Assembly (NCBI GenBank): GCA_049889395.1
Contig: JBMHDM010000017.1
Span: forward strand, 1-9,443
Direction: 5' to 3'
From: UBA3537 sp049889395
Lineage (GTDB): Bacteria; Bacteroidota; Bacteroidia; Flavobacteriales; Flavobacteriaceae
Length of the DNA stretch: 9,443 bases
A program made the translations under genes and the position numbers. Each line of letters begins with the position of its first letter. Position 1 is the first letter of the stretch. The notes beneath the pieces are model-generated. The model had not been told where the DNA came from. It ran no database searches and worked only from the letters and a program-made list of their open reading frames with translations. Below are positions 1-6,958 of this stretch, piece after piece.

Positions 1-782
1 AATGCATAAATACTTTGCGCATCATCACCAACTACGCAAATGTTTTGAAACCGATCTGAAAGCGCTCGAACAATCAAATATTGTGAGTGATTGGTGTCCT
101 GATACTCATCCACCAAAATGTAACGGAAACGCTGTTGGTATTTGGCTAGTACATCTGGAAATCTGGTGAGTAATTCATTTGTTTTGAGTAATAAATCATC
201 GAAGTCCATGGCGCCAGCCTTGAAGCATCGATCGACGTATGCTTTGTAAATCTCGCCCAGTTGTGGCCGTTTAGCCATGGTGTCTGCTTCTATGAGCTCT
301 GGGTTTTGAAAATAGGCTCTTACAGTGATTAAACTATTTTTGTAGGAGGAAATCCTTGAGAAAACCTGTTTGTACTTATAGACATCCTTATCAAGATTCA
401 TTTCTTTTATAATGGAGGCTATTAAGCGCTGAGAATCTTGAGTATCATAAATCGTAAAGTTTGATGGATATCCCAGTCTACTGGCTTCAATCCGTAATAT
501 TTTTGCAAAAACAGAATGAAAAGTCCCCATCCATAAATTTTTAGCTTCACTATCTCCAACAATATCGGCAATTCGGGACTTCATTTCCCGTGCAGCTTTG
601 TTTGTAAAAGTAAGAGCTAAAATATTGAACGGATCGACGTCCTGACTCATGAGATAGGCAATTCGGTACGTTAGTACGCGAGTTTTTCCAGATCCTGCAC
701 CAGCAATGACTATCATTGGACCATCCTTCTGCAAAGTTGGAGCCATTTGGGCATCGTTCAATTGGTCTAAATAGGCTTTCAA
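1..782 (-). CDS. uvrD: UvrD/PcrA-type DNA helicase, N-terminal part (runs off left edge)
   Basis: Superfamily 1A 3'-5' DNA helicase that unwinds DNA with ATP during repair and replication. The reverse strand reads open from 782 to the left edge, giving 260 full codons. Visible motifs in order are Walker A AGAGSGKT (residues 27-34), motif Ia TFTNKAAREMK (58-68), GTFHS (86-90), the Walker B box DEYQD (225-229) and motif III GDDAQSIYA (252-260). The N-terminus (KAYLDQLNDAQ) matches the usual start of this family. The remaining two thirds (domain 2A/2B and motifs IV-VI) lie outside the window. The start is a TTG at 782-780: the frame has no ATG between the upstream stop (843-841) and the conserved N-terminus. 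The gene is divergent from the 915 gene, with 132 bases between them. UvrD and PcrA cannot be separated on this fragment, so the symbol is a family-level label. No frameshift was seen when the whole frame was translated by hand. Confidence 0.95.
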   Translation of the reverse strand, partial: MKAYLDQLNDAQMAPTLQKDGPMIVIAGAGSGKTRVLTYRIAYLMSQDVDPFNILALTFTNKAAREMKSRIADIVGDSEAKNLWMGTFHSVFAKILRIEASRLGYPSNFTIYDTQDSQRLIASIIKEMNLDKDVYKYKQVFSRISSYKNSLITVRAYFQNPELIEADTMAKRPQLGEIYKAYVDRCFKAGAMDFDDLLLKTNELLTRFPDVLAKYQQRFRYILVDEYQDTNHSQYLIVRALSDRFQNICVVGDDAQSIYA

Positions 783-914
783 TATTATTGATTTTTCGAA
801 TTGTGAATTTATGAAATGTATTCGGAGATAATAAGGGCTTTAACGAATAATTATAAACAATCGTGGGTTTATCATAAATTAGTAAATTAGTGGTTCAATT
901 TTAATCAAATAATA
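783..914. promoter_or_regulatory. Divergent intergenic region between helicase and 915 gene
   Basis: This AT-rich 132-base gap must carry promoters for both divergent genes. Only imperfect Bacteroidota -7 elements (TAnnTTTG) are visible: TACATTTC on the minus strand at 820-813 (one mismatch) for the helicase, and TAAATTAG on the plus strand at 883-890 (one mismatch) for the 915 gene. Neither has a TTG box 17-23 bases upstream, so the exact promoter positions are uncertain. No operator-like palindrome was recognised. Confidence 0.35.
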
Positions 915-1433
915 ATGGATGAAGGATTTTTAGAACTATTGAGATATTGCATCCCGGCTTTGGGTACTGGAGCTATTGTTTATTTATTTTTTAAAGAACA
1001 TATAAAAAATGAAAATTATCGCCGCAATTTTCAACTAAAAGCGCAGCTTCAAAAAGATATTTTACCAATAAAACTCCAAGCCTATGAGCGACTTGCTTTA
1101 TTTTTAGAACGCATTTCAGCACATCATTTATTAAAAAGAATTCCTCCAATTTCTCCCAAAGTAAGTGACTATAAAGATTTGTTAATTAAGTCTATAGAGC
1201 AAGAATACGAACATAACTTATCGCAACAAATTTACGTATCAGATTCATGTTGGCGTATGTTGTCAGCTGCTAAAAACAGCTATGTCCAACTTATTATTAC
1301 TTTTAATGAAAATGGTGTTGTAAGTGCAGAGGAAGCACGACCTTTGTTACTAGATGCTTTATCAAAAAGTGAAATTTCTCCTGCCAAGGCACTTACTTTT
1401 TTAAAACAGGAAATTACAATTGTATTAAAGTAG
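915..1433 (+). CDS. Small membrane-anchored protein of unknown function (DUF7935-like)
   Basis: A 172-residue protein with no recognisable catalytic motif. A single hydrophobic segment at about residues 7-27, followed by a basic stretch (KEHIKNENYRR), predicts an N-terminal membrane anchor with the rest probably cytoplasmic. The remainder reads as amphipathic helices, including a Leu/Glu-rich one around 50-70 and another from 137 to the C-terminus. It resembles an uncharacterised protein family found next to recG and uvrD-like genes in Flavobacteriia, which I recall as DUF7935; that name is from memory. The start at 915 is the first ATG and is preceded by an A-rich leader with no Shine-Dalgarno, as is usual in this phylum. 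The stop lies 3 bases before the recG start, so the two are very likely co-transcribed. No function is claimed. Confidence 0.85.
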   Translation: MDEGFLELLRYCIPALGTGAIVYLFFKEHIKNENYRRNFQLKAQLQKDILPIKLQAYERLALFLERISAHHLLKRIPPISPKVSDYKDLLIKSIEQEYEHNLSQQIYVSDSCWRMLSAAKNSYVQLIITFNENGVVSAEEARPLLLDALSKSEISPAKALTFLKQEITIVLK

Positions 1434-1436
1434 TTT

Positions 1437-3542
1437 ATGTCTGAATCCATATTGCAAACCCCAATTGAATATCTGAAGGGCGTTGGCCTCAACAGGGCGA
1501 AATTATTACGTTCAGAATTGGGTATTGATACGTTTCAGGATTTAATTCACTTATTCCCAAATCGTTATATTGATCGAACCCAATTTCACGCCATAAACAA
1601 GTTGCAAAAAAATTCATCAGATGTACAAGTTATTGGTCAAATTATTGGATTCAAAGAAGTGACTCAAAAACGTGGCAAACGATTGGTAGCAACATTTAGA
1701 GATACTACGGGACAGATAGAATTGGTATGGTTTAGAGGCCATAAATGGATTCGCGAACAACTAAAAACAAATGTTGATTATGTTGCATTTGGGAAAATAA
1801 ACTGGTATAATGGGCAATTTAGTATGCCTCATCCGGACTTGGAACTTAAGTCAGCATATGATAGGGGATTAAGAAAATCCATTCAACCTATTTATCCATC
1901 AACAGAGCAATTGGGAAATAAAGGGGTTACTAATCGTGTCATGCTAAAATTGATGGAGGCGGTATTTTATCAGTGTAAGGGACAATTTGAGGAGTCTTTG
2001 TCGGAAGAAATTCTGGGGAACAATAAATTCATATCAAAATCAGAGGCCTTGTTGAACATTCATTTCCCAAGCTCTCAAAATTTATTGTCAAATGCTCAAT
2101 TTCGCTTGAAATTTGAAGAATTGTTTTACATACAACTTCAATTGGTTTACAAAAATTTAACACGTAAATCAAAAATAAAAGGTTTCGTTTTCGAAACTGT
2201 CGGGCATTATTTCAATCGTTTTTACAGCAATCATTTACCATTTGAACTTACCAATGCTCAAAAACGTGTCATTAAAGAAATACGATCCGATATGGGTAGT
2301 TATGCTCAAATGAATCGGTTGCTTCAAGGCGATGTGGGTTCTGGGAAGACTATAGTCGCATTTTTGGCTATGTTAATAGCAATTGATAACGGGTTTCAGG
2401 CCACTATCATGGCGCCAACGGAAATTTTAGCTAACCAACATTTTAACGGTTTAAAGTCTTTTTGTGCAGCAATTGGTGTTAATATAGCTTTACTCACTGG
2501 TTCCTCAAAGTCATCAGCGCGCAAAACAATTCATCAAAACCTAGAAGAAGGGAGTTTGCACATTTTAGTTGGCACCCATGCTATATTAGAAGATAAAGTG
2601 AGATTTAACAATTTAGGATTAGCCGTCATTGATGAACAACATCGTTTTGGAGTAGCCCAACGCAGTAAACTATGGCACAAAAACACTTCGCCACCTCATG
2701 TATTAGTCATGACAGCCACACCCATACCTAGAACGCTAGCCATGTCCGTTTATGGCGATTTAGATATTTCTGTGATTGACGAATTACCACCAGGTCGCAA
2801 ACCTGTTAAAACAGTTCATCGCTACGATAGCAATCGTTTAAAAGTATTTCGTTTCATTAGAGACGAAATTGCAAAAGGACGTCAGATTTACATTGTTTAT
2901 CCACTGATAAAAGAAAGTCAAAAATTAGATTTCAAAGATTTAATGGACGGTTACGAAAGTATTTCCAGAGAATTTCCAATTCCGGAATATCAAATTTCAA
3001 TCGTTCATGGACAAATGAAAGCAGCAGATAAAGACTATGAAATGCAACGCTTTGTTGAAGGAAAAACACAAATTATGGTGGCGACGACTGTCATAGAAGT
3101 AGGCGTTAATGTACCTAATGCTAGTGTCATGATTATTGAAAGTGCCGAGCGTTTTGGCTTGTCTCAACTTCACCAGCTTAGAGGTCGTGTTGGTCGTGGT
3201 GCCGAACAAAGCTATTGTATCCTTATGACTAGCCACAAGTTGGGTGATGATAGCAAAACTAGGATGCAAACGATGGTAAACTCAACTGATGGTTTCGAGA
3301 TTGCTGAAGTAGATTTAAAGTTGAGAGGGCCAGGTGATATCATGGGAACTCAACAAAGTGGTGTTCTGCGTCTCAAAATAGCTAATATCATCCACGATAA
3401 AGCAATTTTAGGTTTAGCTAGACAATGGGCAAAAACGATTTTGAAAGAAGATCCAAAGCTCGTTTTGCCTAAAAATGAACCTATAAATTCGACTTATGTC
3501 AAACTAGGCAAGTACAAAAACATATGGAATTACATTAGTTAA
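1437..3542 (+). CDS. recG: ATP-dependent DNA helicase RecG
   Basis: RecG is a superfamily 2 double-strand DNA translocase that remodels stalled replication forks and branch-migrates Holliday junctions. At 701 residues it has the normal family length. An N-terminal helix-hairpin-like GVGLNRAKLL (15-24) precedes the OB-fold wedge domain (about 60-140) that splits the fork. The motor carries Walker A GDVGSGKT (298-305), the DEQH box followed by RFG (399-405), motif III TATPIPRT (426-433), motif V TTVIEVGVNVP (550-560) and motif VI GRVGRG (583-588). RGPGD (630-634) and the following GTQQSG belong to the conserved C-terminal region that couples ATP hydrolysis to translocation. No key residue is missing. 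The ATG at 1437 is 3 bases after the upstream stop, which favours co-transcription and perhaps translational coupling with the 915 gene. The next gene has its own promoter-like element. Confidence 0.98.
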   Translation: MSESILQTPIEYLKGVGLNRAKLLRSELGIDTFQDLIHLFPNRYIDRTQFHAINKLQKNSSDVQVIGQIIGFKEVTQKRGKRLVATFRDTTGQIELVWFRGHKWIREQLKTNVDYVAFGKINWYNGQFSMPHPDLELKSAYDRGLRKSIQPIYPSTEQLGNKGVTNRVMLKLMEAVFYQCKGQFEESLSEEILGNNKFISKSEALLNIHFPSSQNLLSNAQFRLKFEELFYIQLQLVYKNLTRKSKIKGFVFETVGHYFNRFYSNHLPFELTNAQKRVIKEIRSDMGSYAQMNRLLQGDVGSGKTIVAFLAMLIAIDNGFQATIMAPTEILANQHFNGLKSFCAAIGVNIALLTGSSKSSARKTIHQNLEEGSLHILVGTHAILEDKVRFNNLGLAVIDEQHRFGVAQRSKLWHKNTSPPHVLVMTATPIPRTLAMSVYGDLDISVIDELPPGRKPVKTVHRYDSNRLKVFRFIRDEIAKGRQIYIVYPLIKESQKLDFKDLMDGYESISREFPIPEYQISIVHGQMKAADKDYEMQRFVEGKTQIMVATTVIEVGVNVPNASVMIIESAERFGLSQLHQLRGRVGRGAEQSYCILMTSHKLGDDSKTRMQTMVNSTDGFEIAEVDLKLRGPGDIMGTQQSGVLRLKIANIIHDKAILGLARQWAKTILKEDPKLVLPKNEPINSTYVKLGKYKNIWNYIS

Positions 3543-3585
3543 GTTTTAAAATTTAGTTTCAAAAAAATAAATTGAATTGAAATCC

Positions 3586-3593
3586 TATATTTG
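3586..3593 (+). promoter_or_regulatory. Bacteroidota -7 element before glmM
   Basis: TATATTTG is an exact match to the Bacteroidota sigma-factor -7 consensus TAnnTTTG. It lies in the 79-base AT-rich gap between recG and glmM and would give a leader of roughly 20-25 bases. No TTG box is visible 17-23 bases upstream, where the sequence is an A-run, so support rests on the -7 element and its position. Confidence 0.55.
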
Positions 3594-3621
3594 CTTAATA
3601 TTCGTTTAAAGCATTATATCC

Positions 3622-5004
3622 ATGACATTAATTAAATCTATATCAGGAATAAGAGGTACCATAGGGGGTTCAGTTTCCAATAATCTTACACCAATAGATG
3701 TTGTAAAATTTGCATCTGCCTATGGGATGTGGATCAAGGAACAACGCCAGAAAACCAATTATAGAGTAGTAGTTGGGCGCGATGCTCGAATTTCTGGTGA
3801 AATGATTCAAAATTTGGTCATGAATACTTTAGTTGGGATAGGAATTGATGTTATCAATCTCGGTTTATCAACAACACCAACCGTAGAAGTAGCTGTACCT
3901 ATGGAGCATGCAGATGGTGGTATTATTCTTACGGCCAGTCACAACCCTAAACAATGGAATGCATTAAAGTTATTGGACCATAATGGTGAATTTCTCAATG
4001 CCGGATTTAGTCAACGAGTTCTGGATTTGGCAGAAGCCGAGGATGTTAATTTTGAAACCGTCGACAATCTCGGAAAAATCACAAAGAATGATGCTTATTT
4101 TGACCTTCATATAGATGAAGTATTGGCCTTAAAATATGTTAATGCAGAGGCCATTAAAAAATGTCGTTTTAAAGTCGTTGTAGATGGTGTAAACTCTACT
4201 GGTGGAATAGTAGTGCCTGTGCTGTTGGAACGCTTAGGGGTTGAGCCCATTAGACTACACTGCAATCCCACTGGTGATTTTGCTCACAACCCCGAACCCT
4301 TAAAAAAGCATTTAACAGATTTGGCTGACAAAGTATTACAAACGGGTGCTGATTTTGGAATAGCTGTGGATCCAGATGTCGATCGTTTGGCTTTTATGGA
4401 TGAAAAAGGAGAGTTATTTGGAGAAGAATATACCTTGGTCGCTTGTGCAGATTTTGTATTACGTCAAACCAAAGGCAATACGGTTAGCAACTTAAGTTCG
4501 ACAAGAGCGCTCCGTGATGTTACAGAACAACACGGCGGCCAATATATGGCTAGCGCAGTGGGAGAAGTTAATGTTGTTCAGGCTATGAAAGATAATAATG
4601 CAATTATTGGAGGAGAGGGAAATGGTGGTGTAATTTTACCAGAAGCCCATTATGGTCGAGATGCTTTGGTAGGAATCGCTTTGTTTTTGAGTCTTTTGGC
4701 AGAAAAACAAATATCTGTGAGTGCATTAAAACGATCCTATCCATTGTATTTTATGAGTAAAAAGAAAGTAGATTTAAGTCCCGAAATCAACGTTGATGAA
4801 GTTTTGAATAACATTAAACAAAACTACCAAAATGAGCAATTGACAACTGTTGACGGAGTAAAAATCGATTTTACAGACAGTTGGGTACATCTTAGAAAAA
4901 GTAACACAGAACCCATTATTAGAATCTACACTGAAGCACCAAGCCAAAATCAAGCGGATGATCTTGCAGATAGGTTAATTTTAGAACTCCAATCGTTATC
5001 ATAA
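3622..5004 (+). CDS. glmM: Phosphoglucosamine mutase (alpha-D-phosphohexomutase family)
   Basis: Predicted to convert glucosamine-6-phosphate to glucosamine-1-phosphate in the cytoplasm, the step before UDP-GlcNAc in peptidoglycan and LPS synthesis. All four phosphohexomutase signatures are present. SGIRG (8-12) lies near the N-terminus. TASHNP (104-109) contains the phosphorylated Ser106. DPDVDR (250-255) supplies the three Mg-binding aspartates (250, 252, 254). GEGNGG (331-336) is the sugar-recognition loop, and RKSNTEP (425-431) followed by IIR is the phosphate-binding loop. The variant SNTEP in place of SGTEP is typical of Bacteroidota members. The length of 460 residues is normal. The family also contains phosphomannomutases, so substrate choice is inferred from overall resemblance to Bacteroidota GlmM. 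The DUF2200 gene follows after 6 bases, so they probably form an operon. Confidence 0.9.
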   Translation: MTLIKSISGIRGTIGGSVSNNLTPIDVVKFASAYGMWIKEQRQKTNYRVVVGRDARISGEMIQNLVMNTLVGIGIDVINLGLSTTPTVEVAVPMEHADGGIILTASHNPKQWNALKLLDHNGEFLNAGFSQRVLDLAEAEDVNFETVDNLGKITKNDAYFDLHIDEVLALKYVNAEAIKKCRFKVVVDGVNSTGGIVVPVLLERLGVEPIRLHCNPTGDFAHNPEPLKKHLTDLADKVLQTGADFGIAVDPDVDRLAFMDEKGELFGEEYTLVACADFVLRQTKGNTVSNLSSTRALRDVTEQHGGQYMASAVGEVNVVQAMKDNNAIIGGEGNGGVILPEAHYGRDALVGIALFLSLLAEKQISVSALKRSYPLYFMSKKKVDLSPEINVDEVLNNIKQNYQNEQLTTVDGVKIDFTDSWVHLRKSNTEPIIRIYTEAPSQNQADDLADRLILELQSLS

Positions 5005-5010
5005 AAAACC

Positions 5011-5388
5011 ATGGCAAAATCTGATACAAGTCACCATGATGATCGCCTAGCCAAAATGTCGTTTGCTTCTGTTTTTCCGCATTATGTAACTAAGATCGAA
5101 AAAAAGGGCAGAACTAAACAAGAACTATTTACTATTATCGAGTGGTTGACGGGTTTTAATGAGTATCAAATCCTAGAACATATAAAAAATAACCTATCAT
5201 TCGAAGATTTTTTTAATCAAGCTAAGTTGAATCCCAGTGCCAATCTTATTCGGGGTGTCATTTGTGGGTATAGAGTGGAGGATATCTCAAATAGAATCAC
5301 ACGAAACGTTAGATATTTAGATAAAATAGTAGATGAACTTTCAAAAGGGAAATCTATTGAAAAAATTTGCAGAGTTCCAAAATCCTAG
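5011..5388 (+). CDS. DUF2200 family protein
   Basis: A 125-residue, probably cytoplasmic protein with no signal peptide or membrane segment. It matches the DUF2200 family (Pfam PF09966 from memory) over nearly its whole length. The conserved blocks are KMSFASVFPHYVTKIEKKGR (residues 15-34), EWLTGF (44-49), AKLNPSANLI (71-80) followed by GVICGYRVEDI (82-92), and VRYLDKIVDELSKGK (100-114). The family has no established function that I know. The ATG at 5011 is 6 bases after the glmM stop with no promoter between, so it is probably co-transcribed with glmM. The 3' end overlaps the convergent acyltransferase gene by four bases (CTAG), each strand reading TAG. A tie to amino-sugar metabolism rests on adjacency alone and is not claimed. 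Confidence 0.9.
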   Translation: MAKSDTSHHDDRLAKMSFASVFPHYVTKIEKKGRTKQELFTIIEWLTGFNEYQILEHIKNNLSFEDFFNQAKLNPSANLIRGVICGYRVEDISNRITRNVRYLDKIVDELSKGKSIEKICRVPKS

Positions 5389-5391
5389 GAT
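5382..5391. other. 10-base palindrome spanning overlapping convergent stop codons
   Basis: ATCCTAGGAT is a perfect palindrome. Its central CTAG (5385-5388) holds the TAG stop of the DUF2200 gene on the plus strand and the TAG stop of the acyltransferase gene on the minus strand. It is too short and lacks a flanking T-run, so it is not called as a terminator. It may simply follow from the interlocked stops. Confidence 0.6.
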
Positions 5392-6257
5392 CTTCGGTGT
5401 TTCCAGCGTTTGTGTGTCCAAAGGTAATACTCGGGTGCCTCATAAATTTGTCGTTCAACCAAAGCCATAAATTTATCTGTTATGACATAATCGTCATAAT
5501 CCTTTGGCGAGTCGGTAAGGGTTTGAAATGTGGTTTCATAAAACCCTCTTTTGACACGTTTTACAGAAAAAAACACCATGGGCATATCAAGTTTTTTGGA
5601 TATCATTTCGGCACCCGTATGAACAGGAACTTCAATTCCCATGAATTTAGTCCAATGATAAGCTTTGTATTTTTTTGGACTTTGATCGGCAGCAAATCCA
5701 TTAATAGTCAGTAATCCTTTTGCTTTATTTTCTTTGAGGACATCAATGGATTCTTTGGTTGTTATAAGATAACTATCATAACGGGCTCTTATTTTACGAA
5801 CTAGTTTATCGAAATATTTATTGTTTAAACGCTTATAAATCGCGAAAGTAAGATGACTGGTATAGGCTTGGAGAATAAAAATCCATTCCCAGCTGCCATA
5901 GTGGGCGCACATTAGTGCTATACTTTGTTTGCGCTTTTCATAATCTTTAATGACCTCAATGTTTGTAAATTTAAATCGAGCCTTCATGTCGTCAACACTG
6001 ATGTTAATCGATTTAATGGCTTCCAAAATCATGTCACACAAATGATGGTAGAACCGTTTGGCGATACGTTTTCGTTCTGCATTAGATTTTTCAGGAAAAA
6101 CCAATTCTAAATTGTTCATGACCGTTTTTCTTCTATAACCTACAATATGGTACAAAAACACATATAGTCCATCAGAAACAACATATAAAAGTCTGAACGG
6201 TAAAATGGATACCAACCAAAGAAAAGGATAAATAAGCACGAAGGCTAATAACTGCAT
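5385..6257 (-). CDS. LpxL/HtrB-like lysophospholipid / lipid A acyltransferase
   Basis: A 290-residue member of the LpxL/HtrB/MsbB acyltransferase family, which transfers a fatty acyl chain onto lipid A or a related lipid at the inner membrane. The N-terminus is hydrophobic (about residues 2-38), fitting a membrane anchor. The catalytic HX4E motif is HYGSWE, with His119 and Glu124. Further family features are the basic YKRLNNKYFD region (141-150), ADQSP (190-194), the FMGIEVPVHTGAEMI block (205-219) and the terminal YLWTHKRWKHR (278-288), which resembles the conserved W.H.RW ending. The acceptor and the acyl chain cannot be told from sequence. The likely start is the ATG at 6257-6255, about 25 bases downstream of a perfect -7 element. 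The gene converges on DUF2200 with a four-base overlap and is divergent from the rhomboid gene. Confidence 0.92.
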   Translation of the reverse strand: MQLLAFVLIYPFLWLVSILPFRLLYVVSDGLYVFLYHIVGYRRKTVMNNLELVFPEKSNAERKRIAKRFYHHLCDMILEAIKSINISVDDMKARFKFTNIEVIKDYEKRKQSIALMCAHYGSWEWIFILQAYTSHLTFAIYKRLNNKYFDKLVRKIRARYDSYLITTKESIDVLKENKAKGLLTINGFAADQSPKKYKAYHWTKFMGIEVPVHTGAEMISKKLDMPMVFFSVKRVKRGFYETTFQTLTDSPKDYDDYVITDKFMALVERQIYEAPEYYLWTHKRWKHRRS

Positions 6258-6281
6258 ATATTAATGCTTACATTTACGATG

Positions 6282-6289
6282 CAAAGATA
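6282..6289 (-). promoter_or_regulatory. Bacteroidota -7 element for the LpxL-like gene
   Basis: The minus strand reads TATCTTTG, an exact match to TAnnTTTG, within the 64-base gap between the divergent acyltransferase and rhomboid genes. It predicts a leader of about 20 bases before the ATG at 6257. No TTG box was found 17-23 bases upstream. Confidence 0.55.
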
Positions 6290-6321
6290 ATTTATTTTAA
6301 CAGATTTAATAATTTTAAGGC

Positions 6322-6957
6322 ATGAACATTCATACGCTCATTATCATTTTGAGTAATCTTTTAGTGTCACTACGTGGTTTTAAAGATGATTCCTTTTTTA
6401 ATGCCTTAAAATTTAACATTGCTGCCATACAGGGCGGTGATTATAAGCGTTTATTAAGTTCGTCGTTCCTTCATGTCGATTGGAAGCATTTTGGGTTTAA
6501 TATGTTTACACTTTATGTTTTTGCTGATATTATTATATTTCAACTGGGCACGATTAATTTCTACTTGATTTACATAATCTCATTGATAGCTGGAAATTTA
6601 TTATCGTACGTCATCCACAAAAAAGAACCATATTACTCTGCAGTTGGTGCTAGTGGTGCCGTCACTGGAATTGTGTATGCAGCTATTTTACTTTTTCCCG
6701 AAATGGCGTTATATCTTTTTTTTGTTCCGATTCCTATTCCAGCTTATGTCGTAGGTGTAGCTTATATGCTCTTTTCGCTATACGGGATGAAGAAACGACT
6801 AGGAAACATTGGTCACGATGCCCATTTTGGTGGGGCCATAGGGGGCAGTGTAATGACGCTAATCATAGCGCCATGGATTTTGAACCAACATTTATGGGTC
6901 GTATTATTGTTGGCTATTCCTATTGCGCTGTTATTCCTACTAAATTGGAAATCTTAG
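6322..6957 (+). CDS. Rhomboid family intramembrane serine protease
   Basis: A 211-residue polytopic membrane protein of the minimal six-helix rhomboid type, which cleaves substrates within the membrane. The catalytic dyad is visible as Ser111 in GASGAV (109-114) and His168 in GHDAHFGGA (164-172). His56 and Asn60, in HFGFN, match the HxxxN motif in helix 2 that shapes the oxyanion hole. Hydrophobic segments lie at about residues 5-16, 57-75, 78-98, 107-125, 130-155, 166-184 and 189-207; the first is short and may not span. No cytosolic or extracellular extra domain is present. Substrates are unknown. The gene shares its 64-base upstream gap with the divergent acyltransferase. It ends one base from the convergent TlpA-like gene, so transcription probably continues into the neighbour's antisense strand. 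Confidence 0.93.
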   Translation: MNIHTLIIILSNLLVSLRGFKDDSFFNALKFNIAAIQGGDYKRLLSSSFLHVDWKHFGFNMFTLYVFADIIIFQLGTINFYLIYIISLIAGNLLSYVIHKKEPYYSAVGASGAVTGIVYAAILLFPEMALYLFFVPIPIPAYVVGVAYMLFSLYGMKKRLGNIGHDAHFGGAIGGSVMTLIIAPWILNQHLWVVLLLAIPIALLFLLNWKS

Positions 6958-6958
6958 T

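Noticed and set aside
1280..1492. Minus-strand open frame across the 915 gene / recG junction
   Set aside because: It is antisense to two supported genes, is short and has no recognisable family.
3557..3582. Inverted repeat TTTCAA / TTGAAA between recG and glmM, considered as a recG terminator
   Set aside because: The stem is only 6 AT-rich pairs with a 14-base loop and no following T-run, so it is unlikely to terminate transcription.
5367..5714. Plus-strand open frame of 115 codons
   Set aside because: It lies antisense to the acyltransferase gene, starts inside the DUF2200 gene and has no recognisable motif, so it is a shadow frame.
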